NCBI GenBank assembly: GCA_020851115.1
Contig: JADZDJ010000115.1
Location: 1 to 64,000 of the forward strand
Length of the DNA stretch: 64,000 nucleotides
DNA from: Pirellulales bacterium
Lineage (GTDB): Bacteria; Planctomycetota; Planctomycetia; Pirellulales; JADZDJ01
Direction of reading: 5' to 3'
Shown here piece by piece: positions 10,301-17,914 of the stretch (positions are counted from its first letter, which is position 1; each line of letters starts with the position of its first letter). The notes below the pieces were generated by a model. The model searched no databases, had not been told where the DNA came from, and saw only the letters and a program-made list of their open reading frames with translations. Both the position numbers and the translations under genes were made by a program.

Positions 10301-10688
10301 TGCGTTCGACCAATTTCTCGCGGCCGAGCGCGTGCCGGTCGAGGCCTTCCTCGTCGCGCAGCCGCCGCTCGACCACGGCCTGCGTGGCAATGCCCGCGTG
10401 ATCGGTCCCCGGCATCCACAGCGCATTGAAACCTTGCATCCGCTTGAAGCGGATCATGATGTCTTGCAGCGTGTTGTTGAGCGCGTGCCCCAGATGCAAC
10501 GCCCCCGTCACGTTCGGCGGAGGAATAACAATCGTGAACGGCCCTTTGGGAAACCGCTTCCGCTCGGGATCGGGGTCGCTATTGAAATAGCCTTTGCTCT
10601 CCCAATGCTTGTACCAACGCGATTGTGCGGCGGCGTGGTCGTATTGCTTGGGGAGTTCGTCGGCGAGATTACTTGGTTGCTCGGCCAT
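7323..10688 (-). CDS. valS: Valyl-tRNA synthetase with extra inserts
   Basis: A class I synthetase that charges tRNA-Val. PPPNVTGALHLGHAL (residues 57-70) holds the HIGH motif, and ETMSKTKGNG near residue 695 is the KMSKS loop. The C-terminal coiled coil (AAEKARKEKELAKYDQLIA) is typical of ValRS. At 1121 residues it is clearly longer than the usual 880-950. The extra length comes from a Cys4 zinc-ribbon insert after KMSKS (CPHCQKL through CKHCGKPF), an insert in the editing region, and two short stretches encoded by dispersed DNA repeats (9269-9312 and 8209-8233). The frame stays open through both repeats, so the enzyme is probably active. Confidence 0.93.
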   Translation of the reverse strand: MAEQPSNLADELPKQYDHAAAQSRWYKHWESKGYFNSDPDPERKRFPKGPFTIVIPPPNVTGALHLGHALNNTLQDIMIRFKRMQGFNALWMPGTDHAGIATQAVVERRLRDEEGLDRHALGREKLVERIWPWKQTYEARIIGQLKQMGCSCDWRRTRFTLDEICARAVRQTFFHMFEDGLIFRGKRLVNWDTYLQTAVADDEVYHDTVKGHFWHFRYPVIDPQPGEPTHVTIATTRPETMLGDTAVAVHPDPAAALDKVERELKEKLVEAPAKEKADIEKQLDDLAERRKTKLPELIKFRDMAKAGRKLMLPLANREIPLIVDAWAKPELGSGCVKITPAHDENDYQVWQRNKHIGTINIMTPEGTLNDSVLEKYRGLKMHTKGREAVVADLIELGLHNPEIDREDREIDLAHSDRSKTPIEPYLADQWFVKMSDNDGKPGLAQIAMNAVAQSPADSNLPSPLAREGPGVRGNAQKVRITPSRYAKSYLDWLGEKRDWCIGRQLWWGHRIPIWTVRVRNSQKFKDVIDRFLSEYRVPAEDIYIAPIDSLARHRVCVNSKVAESLLALLREFRDQHGTLPNVLERPHLQTIVNDLKSSVESIEQEDDVLDTWFSSGLWPHSTLGWPGPALANQPKSPSNPDWSEQKYYYPTSLLITSRDIITLWVARMVLSGLYNLGEIPFHDVYIHPKILDGYGETMSKTKGNGVDPLDIIGKFGTDALRFGLAEMATETQDVRMPVEFECPHCQKLIEQTQKNRTQPRIDCKHCGKPFSTQWASKPEDIALPRGLVVSERFEKARNFCNKLWNAARFALMNLEGYSEGSGFRVQGLKLAVEDQWILSRLSTVTMQVTAALEQFKFADAARLLYDFAWDEFCSFYLEMSKNRLQVVETRPTAQRILAYTLDTILRLLHPMTPFICEDVWQRLNAAAPQRGLTKPQAAAESVMIASWPEADQSLINDEIETRFARFQQVLAGLREVRARQGIAPKAIVHFAARCDAETTMLLEPMRPYFESMAGATLMAIGSNIPVPPLSAHFTAAGIEAFVDLADHIDVAAEKARKEKELAKYDQLIAAKEKQLANEAFVSRAPEAVIAKERAALEELKDVRESTRAMLQQLSRIGSVPS
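8209..8233. repeat. CCCTGAA heptamer repeat inside valS
   Basis: About three and a half tandem copies of CCCTGAA. Read on the minus strand the repeat encodes GSGFRVQG within ValRS, between the catalytic part and the anticodon-binding helices. Relatives of the same heptamer lie at 16813-16841 and 44150-44168. Confidence 0.7.
9269..9312. repeat. GC-rich hairpin repeat inside valS
   Basis: A pyrimidine-rich then purine-rich element forming a hairpin: CCCCTCTC pairs with GGAGAGGGG around CGCAAG. It adds residues reading NLPSPLAREGPGVRGN to ValRS just before the conserved block ITPSRYAKSYLDWL. The type resembles short repeats found dispersed in many genomes. It has inserted in frame, or has been kept in frame, within an essential gene. 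Confidence 0.7.
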
Positions 10689-10984
10689 AAGTTTGCATGT
10701 ACGAAATGAAACGGCTGTTTTTCAAAAATTCCATATTGGCGGCGGAAAACACGTCATTATGCTGCTTGACGCCCGATTCGGCTAGAACAGTGTCGCTCGG
10801 GAAATGGTATCATTTGCAAGAAAACAACGTAGACCTCTCGCTCCACGAGAGGAATTTCGTCTCGCGGAGCGAATCGTCTACCTTAATCGATTCCACTACC
10901 TTCGCTCGCCGCCTTCGCTCGCCGCGCGCATCCACGTTATAGTTGAGGGTGTAATTGCCGCTGGGGTTCACAGGAACGCATGTC
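10689..10984. other. Intergenic region between valS and the Uma2 pseudogene
   Basis: About 300 bases. A short inverted repeat (CTCTCG/CGAGAG, near 10834-10850) is visible. No gene or convincing promoter was recognised. Confidence 0.35.
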
Positions 10985-11686
10985 ATGGCCACCGTAACTG
11001 AATCCACCTTTACCGATGAAAATTCGGAATCCACGTCTCGCCCACTAGGCTGCACGCTTGCCGACTTACAGGACGATTTAGGCAACTTACCCGAAGAACG
11101 AATCATCGCGAATCCCGCGCCTGGCACGGCGATCGAAGAGGATTTGCTGCGGTTCGACGACGAGAACTTGTTCTGCGAATTGATCGACGGCGTCTTGATG
11201 AGGAAAACCGTGGGACTATGTGAATCGTATTTAACCTTTGTTTTGGGTGGGATCATCGCCGAATTCGTTCAGCGCAACAACTTGGGAATCGCGACGGGAA
11301 CCGATGGTCCGTATCGCTTAATGCCCGGAAACGTCAGGTATCCGGACATTGCCTATGCGAGCTAGGATTCGCTTCCGGGTCGCACGCTGCCGGAAGATGC
11401 AATCGCCCCCTTCGTCCCGGACTTAGCGATTGAAGTTCTGTCTAAGAGCAATACATAGAAGGAAATGGATCGCAAGCTGAAAGACTACTTCAAAGCTGGA
11501 GTGAAGATGGCCTGGTACATTGACCCGAAAACGAAAACCGCGCGTTACTGCACAGGCTTGGATGACTGCGTCCCACTCGACGAGAATGGCGAACTTGTCG
11601 GCGATCCAGTTCTGCCCGACTTTCGACTGAAGTTGGCTGACTTGTTCGCGATGGCGACGCGGCAAGGACCACCGACGAAGCAATAG
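10985..11686 (+). pseudogene. Uma2-type (DUF820) endonuclease-like gene with two in-frame amber stops
   Basis: One continuous frame encodes an Uma2/DUF820 protein of about 233 codons, in the PD-(D/E)XK nuclease superfamily. It shows FCELIDGVLMRKTVG, then RYPDIAYAS, DLAIEVLSKSN, MDRKLKDYFKAGVKMAWYID and a C-terminal PDFRLKLADLF. The frame is cut by TAG at 11363-11365, where relatives usually have Trp (SWD), and by TAG at 11456-11458, where Pro is usual before KEMDRK. No shift in frame occurs, so two point changes suffice. I call it a young pseudogene. Readthrough is the alternative, because everything downstream still reads well. The ATG at 10985 has a purine-rich AGGAA about ten bases upstream. 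Confidence 0.75.
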
Positions 11687-11725
11687 GCTCTATAAGGTTC
11701 GATGGCAGCAAGCCACTGGCGTTCG

Positions 11726-13291
11726 TCATTTGCTCTCGTCCTTGCACAGCTTATACTCCACCGCATCGACCAGCGCGATCCAACTAGCTTCAATGACGTT
11801 CTCACTGACGCCGACCGTGCCCCAGACGTCGTGCTGGTCGCGGCTTTCGATGGTAACGCGGACGCCGGCGGCGGTGCCGGCTTCGCTGTTGATGACGCGC
11901 ACTTTGTAATCGACCAGATGCATGCCGGCAAGGCTGGAGAAAGAGCCGTTCAGGGCCTTTCTTAACGCGGCATCGAGCGCATTCACCGGACCGTCTCCTT
12001 CGGCAACTTCGTGCCGGACTTGATCTCCCACGCGGAGCTTGACCGTCGCTTCGGTGTTCGATTGCCCAGGCGCGTTGCTTTCCACGACAACGTGATATTT
12101 CAGCAGGTCGAAATGCGGCTGAAATAGGCCGGCTTCGCGGCGCACCAGCAGGTCGAACGAAGCGCCGGCGGCTTCAAATTGATAGCCGCGATTCTCCATC
12201 GCCACGACTTCGGCCAAAATCCGGTCCATCAACTCGCGATTGTCATGCAGCTTGTGCTTTGCAGTAAGGGCAACGATATTCGACCGGCCCGAAAGTTCGC
12301 TGACCAGAATCCGCCGCTCGTTGCCGACCGCTTCGGGCGAAATATGCTCGTAGCTATGGGTGACGCGCGCGACGGCGTGAACATGCATGCCCCCTTTATG
12401 GGCAAACGCGCTTTGACCGACGAACGGCTGAGTGGCGCGATAGTTCATGTTCGCAAGGTCGTAAACAAAGCGCGACAACTCGGTCAGTCGTTTTGCGCCG
12501 CCGGGATTCAGCATGTCGTAATTCTGCTTTTTTATGGCCAGATTAGCGCACACGGAGATCAAGTCGGCATTGCCGCAGCGTTCGCCGACGCCGTTGATCG
12601 TGCCTTGTACTTGGACAGCGCCGGCTTCGACGGCGGCGAGCGAATTCGCCACAGCCAGGTCGCAATCGTTGTGCGTGTGAATGCCGACGGGCACGGGCAG
12701 CACTGCTTGAGCGGCCGTCGTGAGCGTGGCGATTTCTTCCGGCATCGTGCCGCCGTTGGTATCGCACAGCACGATGAGCCCTGCACCGGCTTCGGCCGCG
12801 GCGCGAACCGTCTTGGCGGCATATTCGGGATCGAGCTTCCAGCCGTCGAAGAAGTGCTCGGCATCGTAAATCACTTCGCGGCCGCATTCGCGCAGGTACT
12901 TCACCGTTTCCGAAATCATTGCCAGATTCTCGTCGAGCGAAACTCGCAGCACCTCGGTTGCATGAAAAGACGACGTCTTGCCGACGATCGTGAGGGTCTT
13001 TGCCCCCGAATCGAGCAGCGCCTGCATGCCGGGGTCTTGCGATGGCTGCACACCCCTGCGACGAGTCATGCCAAACGCACAGACACGTGCGTGATTCAGC
13101 TTCAGTTCTTGCACACGGGCGAAGAACTGAGCATCCTTCACATTCGAGAGTGGATAGCCTCCCTCGACGAAATCGAATCCCAACTCATCGAGTCGCTGCG
13201 CAATCAGCAGTTTGTCTTGCAGCGAAAAATTGACGCCCTCGCCTTGACTGCCATCGCGAAGGGTCGTGTCATAAATTTGGATGTGCGACAT
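11726..13291 (-). CDS. cimA: (R)-citramalate synthase
   Basis: Condenses pyruvate and acetyl-CoA to citramalate, the entry to threonine-independent isoleucine synthesis. The 521-residue protein has the DRE-TIM metallolyase start YDTTLRDGSQGEGVNFS (residues 7-23), the metal motif HTHNDCDLA near residue 205, and a C-terminal LeuA-type allosteric domain (about residues 400-515). FVEGGYPLSNVKD and YDAEHFFDGWK favour the citramalate synthase branch over isopropylmalate or homocitrate synthase. With ilvB and ilvD elsewhere in the window it fits a pyruvate route to isoleucine. The ATG at 13291 begins right at the catalytic domain. Confidence 0.88.
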   Translation of the reverse strand: MSHIQIYDTTLRDGSQGEGVNFSLQDKLLIAQRLDELGFDFVEGGYPLSNVKDAQFFARVQELKLNHARVCAFGMTRRRGVQPSQDPGMQALLDSGAKTLTIVGKTSSFHATEVLRVSLDENLAMISETVKYLRECGREVIYDAEHFFDGWKLDPEYAAKTVRAAAEAGAGLIVLCDTNGGTMPEEIATLTTAAQAVLPVPVGIHTHNDCDLAVANSLAAVEAGAVQVQGTINGVGERCGNADLISVCANLAIKKQNYDMLNPGGAKRLTELSRFVYDLANMNYRATQPFVGQSAFAHKGGMHVHAVARVTHSYEHISPEAVGNERRILVSELSGRSNIVALTAKHKLHDNRELMDRILAEVVAMENRGYQFEAAGASFDLLVRREAGLFQPHFDLLKYHVVVESNAPGQSNTEATVKLRVGDQVRHEVAEGDGPVNALDAALRKALNGSFSSLAGMHLVDYKVRVINSEAGTAAGVRVTIESRDQHDVWGTVGVSENVIEASWIALVDAVEYKLCKDESK

Positions 13292-13372
13292 AGGACGGGG
13301 TTGCTGGTGTCTGGTGGGCTGGTGGGCTGGTCATTTCAGCGCCAGGCGACCAGTCGTCTCTCTCTGATCAAC

Positions 13373-13406
13373 AAAAAACCCTGCGGCCGGCATTCCGACC
13401 GCAGGG
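13373..13406 (-). terminator. Rho-independent terminator of the small unit behind ftsK
   Basis: On the minus strand CCCTGCGG, a 12-base loop and CCGCAGGG are followed by TTTTTTG. It ends transcription coming from the ftsK side and lies upstream of cimA, so cimA needs its own promoter within 13292-13372. Confidence 0.65.
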
Positions 13407-13436
13407 CACTGAACTCAATCGCTTATTGCGACGCCC

Positions 13437-13535
13437 TTACGGCCGCTCCTCCAGAATAATCACGCCAATGCTCGAACGAACTGCCGTCAAGCAGCCCGCA
13501 CAATCGGCGATTATGATGGGTGAGGAACGAGACAT
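13437..13535 (-). CDS. Possible 32-residue small protein between ftsK and terminator
   Basis: An ATG frame of 33 codons reads MSRSSPIIIADCAGCLTAVR and then SSIGVIILEERP. It has a CxxC (CAGC) and a hydrophobic second half. It sits inside a short transcription unit with its own promoter (13581-13609) and terminator (13373-13406). No Shine-Dalgarno site precedes it, which is common in this window. It may be a real small protein or a chance frame in a small RNA. I know of no matching family. Confidence 0.3.
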   Translation of the reverse strand: MSRSSPIIIADCAGCLTAVRSSIGVIILEERP

Positions 13536-13580
13536 GGCGACGTCAATTGTTTTGCACAGGTTATTCTTGCCTGCACAACA

Positions 13581-13609
13581 ACCATACCTTTGCCGAAAAC
13601 GCGTGTCAA
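13581..13609 (-). promoter_or_regulatory. Strong sigma-70 type promoter just after ftsK
   Basis: On the minus strand a perfect TTGACA (13609-13604), a 17-base spacer and TATGGT (13586-13581). Start of transcription is expected near 13574. It faces away from ftsK and leads to a terminator about 200 bases on. The first bases of the transcript can form a 9-bp stem (TTGTGCAGG with CCTGTGCAA). Confidence 0.5.
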
Positions 13610-13616
13610 CCGTCAC

Positions 13617-16406
13617 TCATGGTGAATTCGCGCGGCGGATGGAGTAGGTTGGCTCATCGACGTTGCGCATGCCTTCGTCTTCATCGGCCAAATTCGATTC
13701 CTCGTCATCCCACGGCGTTTCGTCGTCGTCCAATTCGTCTTCGAACTCTGCATCGGCATCCGCCGCATCTTCGTCCTCCGCTCGACCCGATTCGTCGTCG
13801 AACTCATCTCGTTCGACTTCGTCCAATTCGTCGGCGGCATCCGATTCGGGCAGGATACAATTGCGCTTCCGTCCCGCAATGGCTCCGGCCGCCGCGAATG
13901 CTGCCGATTTCATTGCGCCGCTGAACGGAGCGCTCTCCGGCTGCGTTTCATGCTGGCCGCTCATTTGCGCCCATTGTTCGAGCGTTAGCAGAATTTCGCG
14001 GGCTTGCGAGCCGTTGTACTGGCCGACGATGCCGTCTTCGGCCATGAAGTCGATCAAACGAGCCGCACGGCCGTATCCGATACCGAGCGAGCGCTGCAAC
14101 AGCGATACGCTGCCGCGGCCTTCCCGGATAACGATGTCGATCGCTTGTTCATACAGCTCGTCGCGATTTTTGAACCGGCTCGCGTCGGCTTCTCCGCCTG
14201 CTGCCGCAGGCTTGAGTTGCACCAATTCGGTGACGAATTGCTGTTCGCTGGTGCCGACGTGGTCGAGCACCTTGTTGATCTCATCGTCGCTCACATAAGT
14301 GCCTTGGCCGCGGAGCAGTGTGCTGGTGCCTGGCAACAGGACTAGCATGTCGCCGTTGCCGAGCAGTTTGTCGGCGCCCATCTCGTCGAGCACGACGCGA
14401 CTATCGGTGCGGCTCGACACTTGGAATGCAATGCGGGCCGGCAAGTTCGATTTGATCAAACCGGTGATGACGTCGACCGTCGGCTTTTGCGTGGCGAGCA
14501 CAAGGTGGATGCCGACCGCGCGGCTTTTCTGCGCCAGGCGGATGATGTGCTGCTCGACTTCTTTGCCTGAGGTCATCATCATATCGGCAATCTCGTCGGC
14601 CACAATTACGATGTAAGGCAAGTGGCGCGGAATGGCCGCCCGTTCTTCATCGCCTTCCGGCTGCAACCGATCCATCAACTCTTCTTCGCCAAGCTGGTTG
14701 TAGACGCTCACATGCCGCACGCCGGCGCGCGCAAGGAGTGCGTAGCGCTCTTCCATTTTTTCGACTGCCCAGGCCAAAATCGCTTCGGCCTTGCGCATAT
14801 CGGTGACGACCGGGTGCATCAAGTGCGGCAGTTTTTTGTACGGACTGAGTTCGACCATCTTCGGGTCGATCATCAGCATTCGCACATCGTTTGGACTGCG
14901 AGTCATCAGCATCGACACGATGATCGTGTTCAAACAGACGCTCTTGCCCGTACCCGTGCGGCCTGCAATCAGCAGATGCGGTAGCGCGGCGAGATCGACG
15001 ACCATCGGATTTCCCGCGACATCTTTGCCCAGGAAGATCGGAATCCGCATCTTCTTGTTGCGACTGCCGGTTTCTTCGATGACTTCACGCAGTCGGACTA
15101 ATTGGCGGTCATTGTTGGGAACTTCGATGCCGACCGTATTCTTGCCGGGAATCGGCGCCACAATGCGCACGCTGGGTACGCGGAGGGCAATCGCCAGGTC
15201 GTCGGCAAGCCCCGTGATCTTCGACAGCCGCAGACCGGCTTCGAGTTCGACTTCGTATTGGGCAATGACGGGGCCGGTTTCGATTTCGACCACCTTTACC
15301 TTAAAACCAAAGCTCTCGAATGTCTTTTCGAGCAGCTTTGCTTTCTGGCGTACTTCTTTTTCGTGTTCTTCCAGATGCACGCTTTCGCCCGGCAACAGCA
15401 AATCGAGTGGCGGCAACTCGTAATCGAGTACTTCTTCGGCACTGTTGGCCGCAGCTTCAAGTTCCTGCATCACTACTTGGCGGTCGGCGTCGCGCAAATT
15501 GCGGATGCGAAGCGCGGAGGCAAGCCTCGCGCCAATTCCAGGTTTGCCGGAATTGGCGTCATCCTGCGCTGCCTGATCGCCAACTTCCTCATTCTCACCT
15601 TCGGCATCCTCATCCGTAGCGATTTTCTTCGCGTTGGCTTTCACCACCGGTTCTGCAGCCTCAGATTCCTGCTGCTCTTCCTGCTTATCATCGCTGTCGG
15701 CTGCTTCGACCTCTTTGTCAACTCGCTTGCCGCGAATGCGCACGGCCAGCGAAGCGGCGTCGTCGCACGATTTGTTTTTTCTGCGCGACTTCGTTGTAGC
15801 CGCATTCGAGTGCAGGATTCGCCCCGCGGTGCTGTGCGATAGAAACAGAGGCAACAAGAAAATAAACGCTAGCGCGCGGAATAGAAAATAGTCGGTGCAT
15901 AGCAGCGCGCCACCAAGGACGAAACTGACCGTGAGAATGAATGCGCCGGCAGATGCAAAATTGATTTCCAACAGCGCGCGACCCCCTGCGCCCAGATAGC
16001 CTCCTGGCCCAATGACCGGTCCCGGCGTCGTGGCCGGTCCGGCTAATGCTAAAAAAGTTGCGATGCCCATCACGGCCATCAACCAACCAACGAGTCGCAA
16101 GATGGGATCGTTGACCGGCCGGCGGGCGAGAAGCCAAATATCGAAGGCAAGCAGCGAGCCGACAAAAAAATACGCGCTCCAACCGAATAGGCGGAACAAC
16201 CCTTCGGCGGCATAGACGCCACCTCGCCCACAGGCGTTACTGGGCTTTACAGGAACTGTGGTGCTTTGAATTCCCGCCATATCGGCTGGATAATACGTCA
16301 CCAGCGATGCAACGAGAAACAAACAGACCGCCAACAGCGCGATCGCGAACAAATCGCGCTTTCGACTGTGTAACTCTGGCATGAACGCTTTCCAGGGCAA
16401 CTTCAA
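13617..16406 (-). CDS. ftsK: DNA translocase FtsK/SpoIIIE
   Basis: A membrane-anchored hexameric motor that moves chromosome ends through the division site. The 929 residues begin with four hydrophobic helices (about 18-190), then a charged linker, the alpha/beta motor with Walker A LIAGRTGTGKSVCLN near residue 485 and Walker B IVIVADEIADMMM, and the winged-helix gamma domain (GRGSVSLLQRSLGIGYGRA, about 765-830) that reads KOPS-type polarity sites. After gamma, where most FtsK proteins stop, there are about 90 extra residues. These are very acidic (long Asp/Glu runs) and end YSIRRANSP. Both the linker and the tail are low-complexity acidic. The gene starts at ATG 16406. Confidence 0.92.
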   Translation of the reverse strand: MKLPWKAFMPELHSRKRDLFAIALLAVCLFLVASLVTYYPADMAGIQSTTVPVKPSNACGRGGVYAAEGLFRLFGWSAYFFVGSLLAFDIWLLARRPVNDPILRLVGWLMAVMGIATFLALAGPATTPGPVIGPGGYLGAGGRALLEINFASAGAFILTVSFVLGGALLCTDYFLFRALAFIFLLPLFLSHSTAGRILHSNAATTKSRRKNKSCDDAASLAVRIRGKRVDKEVEAADSDDKQEEQQESEAAEPVVKANAKKIATDEDAEGENEEVGDQAAQDDANSGKPGIGARLASALRIRNLRDADRQVVMQELEAAANSAEEVLDYELPPLDLLLPGESVHLEEHEKEVRQKAKLLEKTFESFGFKVKVVEIETGPVIAQYEVELEAGLRLSKITGLADDLAIALRVPSVRIVAPIPGKNTVGIEVPNNDRQLVRLREVIEETGSRNKKMRIPIFLGKDVAGNPMVVDLAALPHLLIAGRTGTGKSVCLNTIIVSMLMTRSPNDVRMLMIDPKMVELSPYKKLPHLMHPVVTDMRKAEAILAWAVEKMEERYALLARAGVRHVSVYNQLGEEELMDRLQPEGDEERAAIPRHLPYIVIVADEIADMMMTSGKEVEQHIIRLAQKSRAVGIHLVLATQKPTVDVITGLIKSNLPARIAFQVSSRTDSRVVLDEMGADKLLGNGDMLVLLPGTSTLLRGQGTYVSDDEINKVLDHVGTSEQQFVTELVQLKPAAAGGEADASRFKNRDELYEQAIDIVIREGRGSVSLLQRSLGIGYGRAARLIDFMAEDGIVGQYNGSQAREILLTLEQWAQMSGQHETQPESAPFSGAMKSAAFAAAGAIAGRKRNCILPESDAADELDEVERDEFDDESGRAEDEDAADADAEFEDELDDDETPWDDEESNLADEDEGMRNVDEPTYSIRRANSP

Positions 16407-16507
16407 AAACGCCGGCAGTCCAATTAGCCACTCGCCAAATTGCGAGCAGCCCTGGCGGACTGGTCAGCCTAGGGCGCGTCCTTGCCCGAAATTTCAATCC
16501 GTACTCG

Positions 16508-16573
16508 TAGGGCTCGCATTATTGTTTGCCGAGCAACGTACATCGCTGGCAAATAGGAATGCCGGCCCCACGG
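16508..16573 (-). repeat. Dispersed GTGGGGCAGGC-type repeat, copy 1
   Basis: Read on the minus strand it runs CCGTGGGGCCGGCATTCC and then TTTGCCAGCG, closely matching the left arm of the copy at 41943-42032 (CCGTGGGGCAGGCATTCC). It lacks the clear right arm. Other relatives are at 44101-44142 and 53910-53981. Confidence 0.6.
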
Positions 16574-16812
16574 AAGACGAACGGCCTTGGTCCGGGGGCG
16601 ATTGACCGACCTGGGCCGGTCATCGGAGCGCGGAAGACCTCTCGCCGTATGGAAGTGTAGCATTCAAGTCTTGGCGGAGTTGGCCGCGAGGGTCAGTTCG
16701 CAGTGGCATTGGCAGAAAGACATAGCGGTTATGCGTGTTACATCAATCCTACGGTGATATCACCCGCAGAAATACATCCACGGATAACGATCATCGATCT
16801 TTATTTCCAGAT

Positions 16813-16841
16813 TCCTGAACCTCGAGCCCTGAACCCTGAGA
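16813..16841. repeat. CCCTGAA-type repeat upstream of rnpB
   Basis: An imperfect run of TCCTGAACC, GCCCTGAACCCTGAG units. It is the same heptamer family as at 8209-8233 and 44150-44168. It abuts the likely rnpB promoter. Confidence 0.55.
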
Positions 16842-16852
16842 CCTCCAAGACG

Positions 16853-16858
16853 TACAAT
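16853..16858 (+). promoter_or_regulatory. Probable -10 box of rnpB
   Basis: TACAAT six bases before the expected RNA 5' end near 16864. The region 17 bases further upstream (TGAACC) falls in the CCCTGAA repeat and is only a weak -35 match. Confidence 0.4.
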
Positions 16859-16860
16859 CA

Positions 16861-17358
<498 letters not shown>

Positions 17359-17360
17359 TT

Positions 17361-17470
17361 TTAGTACTTATTTAACCCGAGGCGAAATCGTTCGAGATCA
17401 GCAGCATCCAAGCATATCACCACCTGACCATTCCGGTTCGCCAACACCTCGAAATCGCTTTTCTGGGCGA
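17361..17470 (-). pseudogene. Orphan coding-like tail downstream of the HicB-like gene
   Basis: In a frame different from the HicB-like gene, the minus strand reads IIAQKSDFEVLANRNGQVVI then CLDAADLERFRLGLNKY and a stop at 17361. The composition looks like protein, but the frame has no ATG and is closed by a stop about 20 codons upstream. It could be the remnant of a lost partner gene, or a C-terminal part of the HicB-like protein separated by a frameshift. The family is not recognised. Confidence 0.22.
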
Positions 17471-17914
17471 TTATGTGGCGGCTGTGGCGACTTCTGGCCG
17501 TTGCTCCTTGCGTTTACGCGGCTTTGAGCCATTTGCCGCCAGCTTCAAGGCGGCCATGTTGCTATCGAGCCATTGCACCAGCTTGGAAATGCAGAGCTGA
17601 TTCATGCTGGTGTGCTTTTCGTGGGCTTCAGCGTAGAGAGACTCGTGCAAGCACTGGGGTAGTCGCACGGTGATGACCCGAGTCGATTCCTTGTCTTCAG
17701 GTGCCGTCGGACCGCTAACGCGAAGCTGAGCTAGCATCATTTGGATTTCTTGATATTCGGGGGTTTTTTCAAATTCCGTAAGGGCCTGAGGGGATAGATA
17801 CATTTGGCGGATGATACCGCTCGTTCCTAGTACTTCCCTAAAAAAAGTGACCCAATCTGGATTCTGTCGATAAAGGTCATGAGCCACTCGAAACACTTCC
17901 TGCTGCTTTTCCAT
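17471..17914 (-). CDS. HicB-like ribbon-helix-helix protein
   Basis: A 147-residue protein. The segment STRVITVRLPQCLHESLYAE followed by AHEKHTSMNQLCISKLVQWL (about residues 80-120) is a ribbon-helix-helix DNA-binding fold like those of HicB/Arc-type antitoxins. The first half is mixed alpha sequence and the end is basic (KPRKRKEQR). The frame extends upstream to 18208, but the ATG at 17914 has AGGAG six bases before it, so this start is preferred. No HicA toxin lies beside it. Only an out-of-frame coding-like tail follows, so it may be an orphan antitoxin or a stand-alone regulator. Confidence 0.65.
   Translation of the reverse strand: MEKQQEVFRVAHDLYRQNPDWVTFFREVLGTSGIIRQMYLSPQALTEFEKTPEYQEIQMMLAQLRVSGPTAPEDKESTRVITVRLPQCLHESLYAEAHEKHTSMNQLCISKLVQWLDSNMAALKLAANGSKPRKRKEQRPEVATAAT

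Larger units (their letters stand above)
16407..16852. other. Intergenic region between ftsK and rnpB
   Basis: About 450 bases holding two dispersed repeats (16508-16573 and 16813-16841) and no credible gene. It carries the upstream region of the divergent ftsK and rnpB genes. Confidence 0.45.

Noticed and set aside
9843-10709. Plus-strand open frame of 288 codons
   Set aside because: Antisense to valS; the frame follows from the codon bias of the real gene.
11363-11458. Amber codons as programmed recoding (for example pyrrolysine)
   Set aside because: No suppressor tRNA or other TAG-bearing gene is visible here. Two point mutations are simpler, so readthrough is kept only as an alternative.
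12179-13459. Plus-strand open frame of 426 codons
   Set aside because: Antisense to cimA, with His/Arg-rich shadow composition and no motif.
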